Assembly (NCBI GenBank): GCA_913063005.1
Contig: CAJXZI010000089.1
Location: 1-7,690 of the forward strand
Direction: 5' to 3'
Source: an uncultured Halieaceae bacterium
GTDB taxonomy: Bacteria; Pseudomonadota; Gammaproteobacteria; Pseudomonadales; Halieaceae
Length of the DNA stretch: 7,690 nucleotides
Shown: positions 1 to 7,110 of the stretch, piece by piece
Position numbering within the stretch: the stretch's first letter is position 1
How the letters are laid out: the number at the start of each line of letters is the position of its first letter
Notes under the pieces: model-generated
Database searches by the model: none
What the model was told of the DNA's origin: nothing
Seen by the model: only the letters and a program-made list of their open reading frames with translations
Position numbers and translations under genes: made by a program

Positions 1-640
1 CAGATCTGATGCCTTGAATAATGCGTTCTGAGTTTTTGATGAAAATGGGTCGCGACGAAAAGCTTGCAAGCAGATCTTGCACGTCCTCAGGTATTTCCTC
101 TCCGTTTAGCGACGGCGCCAGATCGGCACCAGCGACGCCTACAATGAGAACCCCAAGGGTTTTAATGACTTCCAGTGCTTGCTCGCTGCTTACACGGAGT
201 ACATCAGCTGAAGCTACGGCAATTCGATCGACCTGTTGAAGAAAGTTTCTTTTCGAAAGCAAAAGGCAATCTAGCGATACATTGTGCTCAATAACCTTTT
301 CAAGACGCGCCTGCAGTGGGACATAAAGAGCGTCTCCAAATGCAGTGTCATAGAGCAATTCGCAAAACGCTCGGTCCTCTAACGTCTCCGGTAATTGCTG
401 GATGAACTTCTCGCTCCAGCGGTTTAGGCTCTGGTCGTACAGCGCGAGGAATACTTCTTCACGCGTTTTGAAATAGAGATATAACGTCCCTTTAACAATG
501 CCCGCTTTACTCGCAAGAAGAGCTACGGAGAAACCTTCGTAGCCAACTTCTGCGAATAGCTCGGATGCAGCTTCTAAAATTTGCTGTCGTCTGAAAGACT
601 TTTCTTCAAGCGATCGCGCGCGTTTTTTCTCAGGCGTCAT
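1..640 (-). CDS. TetR/AcrR-family transcriptional regulator, 3' end beyond window
   Basis: Reading the minus strand from ATG at 640-638 gives 213 codons with no stop before the window edge, so the C-terminus is cut off. TetR proteins are usually about 190-220 residues, so little is missing. The N-terminal DNA-binding domain is clear: helix 1 around residues 20-31 (ILEAASELFAEVG), then a helix-turn-helix around 37-62 ending in the family signature KGTLYLYFKTREEVF (50-64). The rest (about 65-213) is a helical ligand-binding and dimerisation domain with no ligand evident from sequence. The start overlaps the stop of the upstream aldehyde dehydrogenase (ATGA), and AAAAGG at 653-648 lies 7 bases before it, so the two genes are co-transcribed and probably translationally coupled. 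By inference it represses its own operon through the twin palindromes at 2118-2154 and is released by an aldehyde or related compound. Confidence 0.93.
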   Translation of the reverse strand, partial: MTPEKKRARSLEEKSFRRQQILEAASELFAEVGYEGFSVALLASKAGIVKGTLYLYFKTREEVFLALYDQSLNRWSEKFIQQLPETLEDRAFCELLYDTAFGDALYVPLQARLEKVIEHNVSLDCLLLSKRNFLQQVDRIAVASADVLRVSSEQALEVIKTLGVLIVGVAGADLAPSLNGEEIPEDVQDLLASFSSRPIFIKNSERIIQGIRS

Positions 641-2097
641 ACTTTGACCTTTTGCTTGATGCTTTTCTCGGAGGCATCTCCGTAAGGCGGCATGAAGCCG
701 GCCAGCTTTGTAACGGGGATTTTGCCCGGCTGTTTGTAAACGCTTTTCGCGTGGCTGAACGCTTTGAAACCCTCGATGCCGTGGTAAGAACCCATGCCGC
801 TGGGACCTACACCACCAAAAGGCAGGTCTTTCTGGAGCATATGGAACATCACATCGTTAACACAGGCGCCGCCTGAAGTCGTGCCTGTTAAGAAACGATG
901 CTCCTCACTGCTGTCCTTACCAAAATAATACGCGGCAAGTGGTCGAGGACGTGCGTTGATGTAACTGATAACGTCTTCGAACTTTGTGTAGGTTTTCAAC
1001 GGTAGAAGCGGACCAAAGATCTCGTCCTGCATGCAGAGCGCATCATCGTCTGGATTTAAAATTAGTGTGGGCGGAATCTTTTGCGTTGGATTCACCGAAA
1101 AGTCTTCCTTGGCTGGATTGATCGTAACAATCTCTGCGCCTCGCTCATTCGCATCGTCAATATTTTTTTGCATGCGCTGAAAATGACGCTCATTCAGCAT
1201 TGCCGTGTATTGCTCATTCGCAAGTAACGAGGGGTACATCTCTGCAACCACTTCTTTCGCTAGGGCAACGGCTTCATCCATTTTGCCCTCAGGTAACATG
1301 ACATAGTCAGGTGCAATGCAGACCTGACCCGCGTTTAACATCTTACCCACCATGATGCGCTCCATGGCTTCTTTCAGGTCGGCAGTTTCAGAAATGACGG
1401 TTGGTGACTTCCCACCTAGCTCAAGCGTTACGGGTACGAGGTTCTTTGAAGCAGCAGCCATGATATGGCGAGCCACACTCGTTGCTCCCGTAAACACCAT
1501 ATGATCAAAATCGAGTGAGGAGAATGCTTGTCCTACCTCAGGACCACCGGTGACCACTGCAATTTCAGCCGGGTCGAACGTTTTGCTGACCATTTCATCG
1601 ATCAGCGCGGAGGTGGCTGGTGTGAATTCTGATGGCTTGATCATCGCTCGGTTGCCTGCAGCAATAACCCCAGCCAAGGGCTCGAACACCATGCCCAACG
1701 GGAAGTTCCAAGGAGCAATGACGCCAACCACTCCTTTAGGTTGGTATTGGATGGAAGACCGACCACCCAGCAGACCTAATGGGAACATAGATGGCCGTTT
1801 TTCAGCCTTCATCCACCTTCGCAAGTGTTTCTTTGCATGCTTTAGGTTTTCAAGAGAGCCCGTGACGTCGGTCATTAGATTGACCTGTCGGGGACGACAT
1901 CCAAAGTCACTATTCATTGCGTCGCTGATTTTCTCTGCGTTGGCAACGAGGACGTCAATGGTGCGATCTAGCCTATCAATGCGAGTCTCTGCGGATACTT
2001 CGCCTTGCGCAAGATAGCTCTCGCGTTGCAAACGCAGTAGTTCCAGCATTTTTTCTTCAGCATCAGTATTGATTGGGTTTGCTTGAGGTGCATTCAT
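637..2097 (-). CDS. calB: Aldehyde dehydrogenase, coniferyl aldehyde dehydrogenase (CalB) type
   Basis: A complete 486-residue NAD(P)-dependent aldehyde dehydrogenase that oxidises an aldehyde to its carboxylic acid in the cytoplasm. The superfamily landmarks are all present: PWNFP at 129-133 with the oxyanion Asn131, IKPSE with cofactor-binding Lys154, FTGAT at 202-206, general base Glu226 in LELGGKSP, catalytic Cys260 in NAGQVC, EIFGP with Glu359, and the PFGGVGPSGMG stretch at 426-436. Length and sequence style (KGVVGVIAPWNFPLGMVFEPLAG) match the CalB branch, whose named member oxidises coniferyl aldehyde to ferulate. Many genomes carry several such paralogues, so the true substrate here may be another aromatic or an aliphatic aldehyde. 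The start is supported by GAAAGG at 2111-2106, 8 bases upstream. It is the first gene of an operon with the overlapping TetR gene and is probably controlled by it. The symbol is given at family level only. Confidence 0.93.
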   Translation of the reverse strand: MNAPQANPINTDAEEKMLELLRLQRESYLAQGEVSAETRIDRLDRTIDVLVANAEKISDAMNSDFGCRPRQVNLMTDVTGSLENLKHAKKHLRRWMKAEKRPSMFPLGLLGGRSSIQYQPKGVVGVIAPWNFPLGMVFEPLAGVIAAGNRAMIKPSEFTPATSALIDEMVSKTFDPAEIAVVTGGPEVGQAFSSLDFDHMVFTGATSVARHIMAAASKNLVPVTLELGGKSPTVISETADLKEAMERIMVGKMLNAGQVCIAPDYVMLPEGKMDEAVALAKEVVAEMYPSLLANEQYTAMLNERHFQRMQKNIDDANERGAEIVTINPAKEDFSVNPTQKIPPTLILNPDDDALCMQDEIFGPLLPLKTYTKFEDVISYINARPRPLAAYYFGKDSSEEHRFLTGTTSGGACVNDVMFHMLQKDLPFGGVGPSGMGSYHGIEGFKAFSHAKSVYKQPGKIPVTKLAGFMPPYGDASEKSIKQKVKV

Positions 2098-2117
2098 GAC
2101 ATTTGCCTTTCGTTATA

Positions 2118-2134
2118 AATGAATTGCGTTCATT
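2118..2134. promoter_or_regulatory. Operator 1 candidate for the linked TetR regulator
   Basis: AATGAA-TTGCG-TTCATT is a perfect inverted repeat with 6-base arms and a 5-base centre. It overlaps the last bases of the -10 hexamer and the predicted transcription start of the calB-tetR operon. It shares the TGAA-N5-TTCA core with the second palindrome, and the two centres (2126 and 2148) are 22 bp apart, about two helical turns, so both dimers would sit on the same face of the DNA. Assignment to the linked TetR protein is inference from position and symmetry. Confidence 0.62.
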
Positions 2135-2160
2135 AAATTACTGAACGGAGTTCATTTCAA
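2132..2160 (-). promoter_or_regulatory. Sigma-70 promoter of the calB-tetR operon
   Basis: Reading the minus strand, TTGAAA (2160-2155; consensus TTGACA) is followed by exactly 17 bases and then TTTAAT (2137-2132; consensus TATAAT). Each hexamer matches consensus at five of six positions. Transcription would begin near 2125, leaving a leader of about 28 bases with the ribosome binding site GAAAGG at 2111-2106. Two palindromes are laid over the core elements, one between -35 and -10 and one over -10 and the start point, the usual geometry for repression by steric block. The promoter is inferred from sequence only. Confidence 0.7.
2142..2154. promoter_or_regulatory. Operator 2 candidate for the linked TetR regulator
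   Basis: TGAAC-GGA-GTTCA is a perfect inverted repeat with 5-base arms that shares the TGAA-N5-TTCA core with operator 1. It lies wholly within the 17-bp spacer between the -35 and -10 hexamers, so a bound repressor would exclude RNA polymerase. A single TetR-type operator is common; two with a matching core in one promoter suggest paired or cooperative dimers. Confidence 0.62.
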
Positions 2161-2360
2161 GTGACTTGCCAATAATCTCGTTTTGTTCCGCTGACGGCGG
2201 CTACTGACATTTACTTCCAAGCCACTTAGCGTGAATGCCAGACGACTGAGAATCTGCCAGCACTCAGTTCGAATACTTTTATCTCTAAGCGCCATTTTTT
2301 AGTTGCTGTATAGTCGAATCCGCCGATGTTCCTTCCGAAGCGAAACCGCATACTTTGGCT

Positions 2361-4418
2361 ATGTATGCTCGACATTTAATTTTACTGCTCAGCGCTTTGC
2401 TGCTGTTTGTTACCGCGTCTCTCAGCGCAGCCGAAACTGCCAAAGAGGGAGCGATTCGCCAGATTTATTACCCGGAAGATTTTTCACAGTTTGTTCCCAG
2501 ATCCGCGCTTGATTTGGTCAAGCAGGTACCGGGTTTCAGTATTAATGATGGCGGTGGCGACCGCGGTTTTGGTCAGGCGGATACAAATGTACTAGTCAAC
2601 GGGCGCCGAATATCGGGTAAATCTAATGGGCCCACAGAGGCGCTTCAGCGGCTATCGGTTGACAGTGTTATTCGACTCGAAGTGGTCGATGGCGCAAGTC
2701 TTGATATTGGTGGTATGTCGGGGCAGGTAGTCAACGTCATCACAGCGTCTGAGAAGAAAGTCTCAGGCCTCTTCAGATACGCCCCTCGATTTCGTCAGAC
2801 CGGGGCCAATTTTGAGGAGCGTCTTCGGGAGTTCACCGTCGCTTTGACAGGTGCCGGTGATAACTCCGAGTGGACATTGCAATTGGCAAATGAACAGCGC
2901 CGTTTTACTGATGCGGGTGATGAGGTTGTTCAAAATTCGGTAGGCGAGACTACGGATACACGCTATGAAAAAGCGCGCAACGAGTTCGATCGTCCATCCA
3001 TCTCGGGCTCTTACTCGCATGTTGCGAAGAACGGCAGCGTGTTCAACCTAGTGGCTGAGCTCAATGGTAACTACTCGGACAGGGGCGAGCGGTCAGAGCG
3101 ACTTGCAGGTGATCCCGATGAGAACACGCGAGTTTTTCGCTCATCTGAAGATGAACATAACTATGAGGTTGGCGCTGATTACGAGTTCAATTTAGGCGCT
3201 GGGCGCTTAAAGCTCATCGGACTTCATCGTTTTGAATCTAGCCCTACAGAAGACCGTACCACCACAACGTTTGCGAGTGGTTTGGTTGAGGGAACTTCGT
3301 TTATACGACAAGCCGATGAGGCAGAGTCTATTATCAGGACTGAGTTCTCTTTCCCGGCTTTGAATAGTCAATGGCGATGGGCAGTAGAGGCGACAGAAAA
3401 TTACCTCGACTTAGACTCGCAGTTAGATACCTTCGACGCTGCAGGTATCTTTATTCCAGTCGCTTTGCCCGATCCACAAGCGCGCGTCGAAGAGACGCGC
3501 GCCGAGTCAACACTCAATGTTAGTAAGCGGCTTAGTGATCAACTGACCTTTCAAGCAACCCTGGGTGCCGAGTACTCAGAAATCAGACAGACCGGTAGCT
3601 CGAATGTTACTCGCGACTTCGTTCGTCCGAAGGGCTTCATGGCGCTTAACTACAAACCCACCGATGACCTATTCCTCTCTGCAAAGCTCGACCGAACGGT
3701 AGGCCAATTGAGGTTCTTTGATTTCATCGCGTCGGTGGATGTGAATCAGGAGCGAGAGGACGTCACCAACGTTAATTTAGTGCCGCCGCAATCGTGGGAA
3801 TTCACCCTCGAAGCTCAGCAGTCGTTAGGTAAATCGGGCAATCTGACTCTGAATCTGTTTTACGAAGACATTGAAGACATTGTTGACCGAATCCCTATCG
3901 ATGGGGGTGGTCAAGCACCTGGGAATATCGATAGCGCCTCGGCTTATGGTGGTTTTTTCGACGCCACCTTTCTCAGTGATGAGTTCTTCTGGAAAGGAGG
4001 GCGTGCAGACCTTTCACTCGGTTACGTGAACACGGAGGTGAAAGACCCTATCTTGGGCAACACGCGCAAAATCAGTGGCGACTTTTATAAGTCTTATAAA
4101 TTAAGCCTGAGGCAGGACTTCAACGATACGCCCTGGGCGATTGGTGCAGTTGTTGACTACAACGAGCAAGCCCCCAATGTTCGGATCGACGAGGTCAGTT
4201 TTAACAATAAAAGCCGCGGAACGCTCTATTTCTATGCTGAGCACAAAGACGTGATGGGGCTCACGGTTAAGGCGTTTGCGTGGAATTTATTGGGTGCTGA
4301 GAACCGGTTCCGGCGAACGGTCTATAGTGACCGATTGGCGGATGAAGTTCTTTTCTCAGAGCGTCGGAGCCGTAACTTCGGTTACTCCTATACCCTGGTT
4401 ATTGAGGGTGCTTTTTAG
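2361..4418 (+). CDS. TonB-dependent-receptor-like outer membrane protein
   Basis: The ATG at 2361 gives 685 residues. It begins with a signal peptide (MYARHLILLLSALLLFVTASLSA, likely cut near residue 23), so the product is exported to the outer membrane. Residues about 33-129 form a TonB-dependent-receptor plug domain: SALDLVKQVPGFSIND, then NVLVNGRRISGK (76-87), DSVIRLEVVDGASLDIGG (101-118) and GQVVNVIT (121-128), equivalent to the usual 'DGRR..IERIEV..G..GVINIIT' pattern. The remainder is rich in alternating aromatic and charged residues typical of a beta-barrel and ends in a terminal Phe (YTLVIEGAF), the outer-membrane insertion signal. I cannot point to a clear TonB box. TTG at 2355 is in frame and could also be the start; neither has a good ribosome binding site. 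Its substrate is unknown. It is divergent from the calB-tetR operon across 263 bases, so shared control is possible but unproven. Confidence 0.85.
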   Translation: MYARHLILLLSALLLFVTASLSAAETAKEGAIRQIYYPEDFSQFVPRSALDLVKQVPGFSINDGGGDRGFGQADTNVLVNGRRISGKSNGPTEALQRLSVDSVIRLEVVDGASLDIGGMSGQVVNVITASEKKVSGLFRYAPRFRQTGANFEERLREFTVALTGAGDNSEWTLQLANEQRRFTDAGDEVVQNSVGETTDTRYEKARNEFDRPSISGSYSHVAKNGSVFNLVAELNGNYSDRGERSERLAGDPDENTRVFRSSEDEHNYEVGADYEFNLGAGRLKLIGLHRFESSPTEDRTTTTFASGLVEGTSFIRQADEAESIIRTEFSFPALNSQWRWAVEATENYLDLDSQLDTFDAAGIFIPVALPDPQARVEETRAESTLNVSKRLSDQLTFQATLGAEYSEIRQTGSSNVTRDFVRPKGFMALNYKPTDDLFLSAKLDRTVGQLRFFDFIASVDVNQEREDVTNVNLVPPQSWEFTLEAQQSLGKSGNLTLNLFYEDIEDIVDRIPIDGGGQAPGNIDSASAYGGFFDATFLSDEFFWKGGRADLSLGYVNTEVKDPILGNTRKISGDFYKSYKLSLRQDFNDTPWAIGAVVDYNEQAPNVRIDEVSFNNKSRGTLYFYAEHKDVMGLTVKAFAWNLLGAENRFRRTVYSDRLADEVLFSERRSRNFGYSYTLVIEGAF
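3480..3502 (+). repeat. GC-rich perfect hairpin inside the receptor gene
   Basis: The nine bases GCGCGCGTC are followed by a 5-base loop (GAAGA) and the exact reverse complement GACGCGCGC. The RNA would form a 9-bp, mostly G-C stem. It falls within the codons for ARVEETRA in the barrel region. No T-tract follows, so it is not an intrinsic terminator. It may simply reflect codon choice for the symmetric peptide. Confidence 0.45.
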
Positions 4419-4765
4419 TTAAGGTCGGTGTTCATTGGTTGGCTAAAAGGCCTAGAATTATCCGCATCATATGCTCGACGCCCCATCACCCCCTCAGAAG
4501 TTAGGTGTTTCGGCAAGCAAATATCTCTGGTCACTGCTGGGGCGAACCCTCGAGTGGTTGCGTATCAGGCGCGGACACCGTGCTTTTGACTTCTTTTAAC
4601 TGCGACAAACGCACACCTTTCTTGTGGCTGTATCTCCGCACTGATTATCGGCGGATCTTAGAGATTGATGTCGACGAGGTGACTGCTCCCCGCTCTCACT
4701 TTTTCGGTTCGGCTCGTCACTGCTGCGTTAAACGCATGTCTTTGGTGGGTTGCTCTCTGTGTCTT
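4419..4765. other. Intergenic gap between two convergent genes, no convincing gene
   Basis: This stretch of 347 bases separates the stop of the receptor gene (plus strand) from the stop of the TolC gene (minus strand). No recognisable protein, tRNA or rRNA is visible. A GTG-started reading frame from 4505 to 4777 on the plus strand overlaps the TolC end by 12 bases and has a cysteine-rich, non-protein-like composition. There are a 13-base palindrome TGCGTTAAACGCA at 4724-4736 and a distant 7-base complementary pair (CGCCCCA at 4479-4485, TGGGGCG at 4538-4544). Neither is followed by a T-run, so I cannot identify a terminator for either flanking gene. Confidence 0.55.
4471..4599 (+). CDS. Possible 42-residue basic small protein
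   Basis: ATG at 4471 opens a 42-codon frame ending in TAA at 4597-4599. The C-terminal half reads YLWSLLGRTLEWLRIRRG and could form a basic amphipathic helix; the end is HRAFDFF. I do not recognise the family. There is no good ribosome binding site and only a weak upstream promoter-like pair (TTCATT, 16 bp, TAGAAT at 4453-4458). It may be a chance frame. Confidence 0.15.
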   Translation: MLDAPSPPQKLGVSASKYLWSLLGRTLEWLRIRRGHRAFDFF

Positions 4766-6142
4766 TCAAAGTGCTGACAGTCTGGCGAGTGTTCCCGCAA
4801 GAAAAAGCTCTTGGTGGAGTACCGCAAATTCGGCTTCGATGGCGCTGAGTCGCGCCTCGAGCGCTGCGCTCTCGCGATTAATAAGGAGAAATTGATCGCT
4901 GATACCCTCCTCGAAGCGCTTGGTCTCCTGCCGGAGAAGTTCCCGAGCAACTTGTTCCATCCTCTGGCTCGTTGTGAAGGCGTTGTTAGCTAAGGCAATG
5001 GATTCTATTCCGGCTTGGATATCGCGTTTTAGCGCTAATTCAATCGCTGATTTTTCCAGCTCTAGCGATCTGAGATTGGCGCTTATGGTTTGCTGGCGCG
5101 CTCGAGCAGCGCGCTGTCCTATGGGCATGCTGAAATTGAGGCCAACAACTGCATCTCCTTCGCTGAGCGGATTAACCTTTCCGCCGATATCTTTTGAGAC
5201 TTTGAACTCCAAATCTAGCTCGGGAAGTACTTGATTTTTCGCCAGTTCCTCGTTGGTTGCGGTTTGGTCTATTTTTGCTGTGATTTTCCGTAATTCGGGA
5301 TGAGACTCGAGTTCGTCGAGAACGGTGGCTGCTCGCTGGGATGTCATGCGATAAGGCCAGCCGAGTAACGTGCGGAGAGTCGCATTTTCGCTGGGTCTCA
5401 GTGAGGGCGTCTGAGGCCAGAAGAAACGTAAGTTTTCGGCTTTAACGGCAAGCTCTCGGTCCGCATCAATTAAGAGCAACTGACGCTGCAGCAGTGTGGT
5501 TTCTAGTTCTGAGAGGGCGACTGCTGCAAGGTCGCCGCTCTGTACTCGCGAGGTGACCCCGGCGAGACGGTCCTCGGTAAGCAGTAACAGGTCCTCGATA
5601 ACTGTTCTTTTTTGGTCAGCTTTCAACCAGTCAAGGTAGCTCGTAATGCCCTGGTAGATAAGCGCGTTCAATGTAACATCTTGCTCCGAGCTGACTTCGG
5701 AATAGCGCAGGGAGGCTGTCTCAAGCTTTGCTCTTCGGCTGTCTATGTCTCGGTCTTTAAGTAAAGCGAGTTTCAAGCCGAAACTTATTTCACCATCATT
5801 TAGCGTGTTAAACCGGTCTTCATAGATCGGGAAGCGACCATCCGAGATGCGATACCCCAGAGAGACTTCGCCGTTCATGGGTCTGATGGGACTGATAATC
5901 TGCTGCTCGGCATACCGACCGTCGTAGTATCCGCTTGTCCTTGCCAACGATTGTTGTTCCACGCGAGGATCAAACTGCGCCTCCGCCTCAACCACCTCTG
6001 ATTTCACCGCCAGGGTCCGTTCGGTTGCGGCTAGGTAGCTTGGATGAGTCGCGACAATGTGTGTGACGAGCTCTGGGATTGTGAGTGCAAGTGCTGGGTT
6101 AGCGAGCGCGCTTAACAACACGCCTGCGATGAACTTTTGCAT
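4766..6142 (-). CDS. TolC-family outer membrane efflux channel
   Basis: Starting at ATG 6142-6140 the product is 458 residues, normal for TolC-type outer membrane factors. This start is chosen because a signal peptide follows at once (MQKFIAGVLLSALANPALA, cut near residue 19). The longer in-frame start at 6214 would bury it behind 24 residues that overlap the HlyD gene. The body shows the expected two-fold plan: long amphipathic heptad-rich helices (for example LLLLTEDRLAGVTSRVQSG and, in the second half, the stretch ending RFEEGISDQFLLINRESAA) interrupted by beta-strand segments such as GEISFGLKLALL and AVVGLNFSMPIG. The protein would form a trimeric outer membrane and periplasmic duct. It lies 5 bases after the HlyD adaptor stop; GAG at 6153-6151 is a weak ribosome binding site, so translation is probably coupled. 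With HlyD it forms two thirds of a tripartite exporter. Substrate unknown. Confidence 0.88.
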   Translation of the reverse strand: MQKFIAGVLLSALANPALALTIPELVTHIVATHPSYLAATERTLAVKSEVVEAEAQFDPRVEQQSLARTSGYYDGRYAEQQIISPIRPMNGEVSLGYRISDGRFPIYEDRFNTLNDGEISFGLKLALLKDRDIDSRRAKLETASLRYSEVSSEQDVTLNALIYQGITSYLDWLKADQKRTVIEDLLLLTEDRLAGVTSRVQSGDLAAVALSELETTLLQRQLLLIDADRELAVKAENLRFFWPQTPSLRPSENATLRTLLGWPYRMTSQRAATVLDELESHPELRKITAKIDQTATNEELAKNQVLPELDLEFKVSKDIGGKVNPLSEGDAVVGLNFSMPIGQRAARARQQTISANLRSLELEKSAIELALKRDIQAGIESIALANNAFTTSQRMEQVARELLRQETKRFEEGISDQFLLINRESAALEARLSAIEAEFAVLHQELFLAGTLARLSAL

Positions 6143-6147
6143 GTCTT

Positions 6148-7110
6148 TTACTCGATGCCCGGCTTTGATGGAGTTGCCTTTCGAATCGCAGGGAAATTGT
6201 TCAACTGGCGCCACAACTCATAGCCCAGGCGAACCTCCTCGAGTAAAACCCACGCCTGCAGGCGACTCCCCAGCTGAATGGCTCCGTCATTTGGCCAGGG
6301 AGGTTCTTGTGAATCTGGCTGAATCCATACCCTGAAACGGCCGGAGGGATCTGCGATCGGCTCAACAAAGGTTACAACGCCCGCAAAAGCACCGTGACTG
6401 CGATTTGGCCAACCGCTGAATAAAATTGCTGGATAGCCTTCGAACTGTATCGCCACTTTACGCCCAACATGAATTAGGGGCGCATCGAGGCCACTCACCG
6501 TGATGACTGCGGATCTTTCGATATTGGTGGGGATGAACGATGCAATGATCTCGCCGGCCTTGACGTAGGTGGCGCTTCCAGAGGCTTGTAAATTCACCAC
6601 AAACCCGTCGCTTGGAGCAATTTTCGTTTGCAGTGACTGCCTTGCCTTATCGACTTTCAATTTATTGATTGAGGCGTCGACCTTCGCAATCTCTGCTCTC
6701 AAGTTCTGGATGGTAACTTTCGCTTTTTCTAGGTCTCTTTGCGAGGCAAGGCCTTCGGTAACGAGTCGTTCTTGACGCGTGACGTTCGCTTGCTCAGCGA
6801 GGAGGGCCTGCTGTTGTGCTTCCTTTTGTAATTCGAGCGCTGCGATCTGATTCTCTAGGCGTTCGATAAGTGCTGGATCAGAGTCGACCAATGTGACAAT
6901 GGGATCGCCTTTTTTGACTGCCTGCCCCTCACGCACATGCCACTTAGATACTTGACCGGGAACCAAGGCGGATATCGATTGAATCCGTTCGTTAGGGTTT
7001 TCGGCTTGCACGATGCCGACGCCATAAGCCGTCTGCTGCCATGGAACGATCCACAGCATGCTACTTGTCAGGATAATCGCTGCGATGAGCAATTTGGCAG
7101 TGACACTCAA
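6148..7110 (-). CDS. HlyD-family periplasmic adaptor (membrane fusion protein), 5' end probably lost
   Basis: From TTG at 7110-7108 the frame gives 320 residues. There is one membrane segment near residues 5-23 (AKLLIAAIILTSSMLWIV). A first half-lipoyl domain follows at about 45-77 (VPGQVSKWHVREGQAVKKGDPIVTL), then a coiled-coil hairpin at about 80-160, the second lipoyl half at about 162-195 (KIAPSDGFVVNL, YVKAGEIIASF), and a beta-barrel and membrane-proximal region. The C-terminal motif LGYELWRQLNNFP is seen in many HlyD proteins encoded beside ABC exporters. The protein would link an inner-membrane pump to the TolC channel encoded next. The TTG start has no Shine-Dalgarno. The frame is open further up to TAA at 7140-7138, adding KYELPLPHP, so the natural N-terminus appears to have been cut off at the 7111-7131 junction. 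No pump gene is present upstream. Confidence 0.85.
   Translation of the reverse strand: MSVTAKLLIAAIILTSSMLWIVPWQQTAYGVGIVQAENPNERIQSISALVPGQVSKWHVREGQAVKKGDPIVTLVDSDPALIERLENQIAALELQKEAQQQALLAEQANVTRQERLVTEGLASQRDLEKAKVTIQNLRAEIAKVDASINKLKVDKARQSLQTKIAPSDGFVVNLQASGSATYVKAGEIIASFIPTNIERSAVITVSGLDAPLIHVGRKVAIQFEGYPAILFSGWPNRSHGAFAGVVTFVEPIADPSGRFRVWIQPDSQEPPWPNDGAIQLGSRLQAWVLLEEVRLGYELWRQLNNFPAIRKATPSKPGIE

Noticed and set aside
1550..2017. 155-codon plus-strand frame inside the aldehyde dehydrogenase gene
   Set aside because: It lies wholly antisense to a complete, motif-verified gene and has no protein-like features; it is a shadow frame.
2245..2268. Inverted repeat ACTGAG-N12-CTCAGT upstream of the receptor gene, considered as a terminator or operator
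   Set aside because: The arms are only 6 bases, the loop is long and no T-run follows. There is no independent support for a regulatory role.
2286..2314. TATAGT at 2309-2314 as the -10 of a receptor-gene promoter
   Set aside because: No acceptable -35 hexamer is found at 15-18 bp upstream, so the promoter cannot be supported.
4724..4736. TGCGTTAAACGCA palindrome as an attachment site or terminator
   Set aside because: It has no second copy that I can find, no T-tract and no integrase or other mobile gene in the window.
4505..4777. 90-codon GTG-started frame on the plus strand in the gap before tolC
   Set aside because: No ribosome binding site or recognisable domain, an odd cysteine-rich composition, and it overlaps the end of the well-supported TolC gene.
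6143..6214. Longer TolC start at 6214
   Set aside because: It would add 24 hydrophilic residues ahead of an obvious signal peptide and overlap the HlyD coding sequence by about 67 bases. ATG 6142 fits better.
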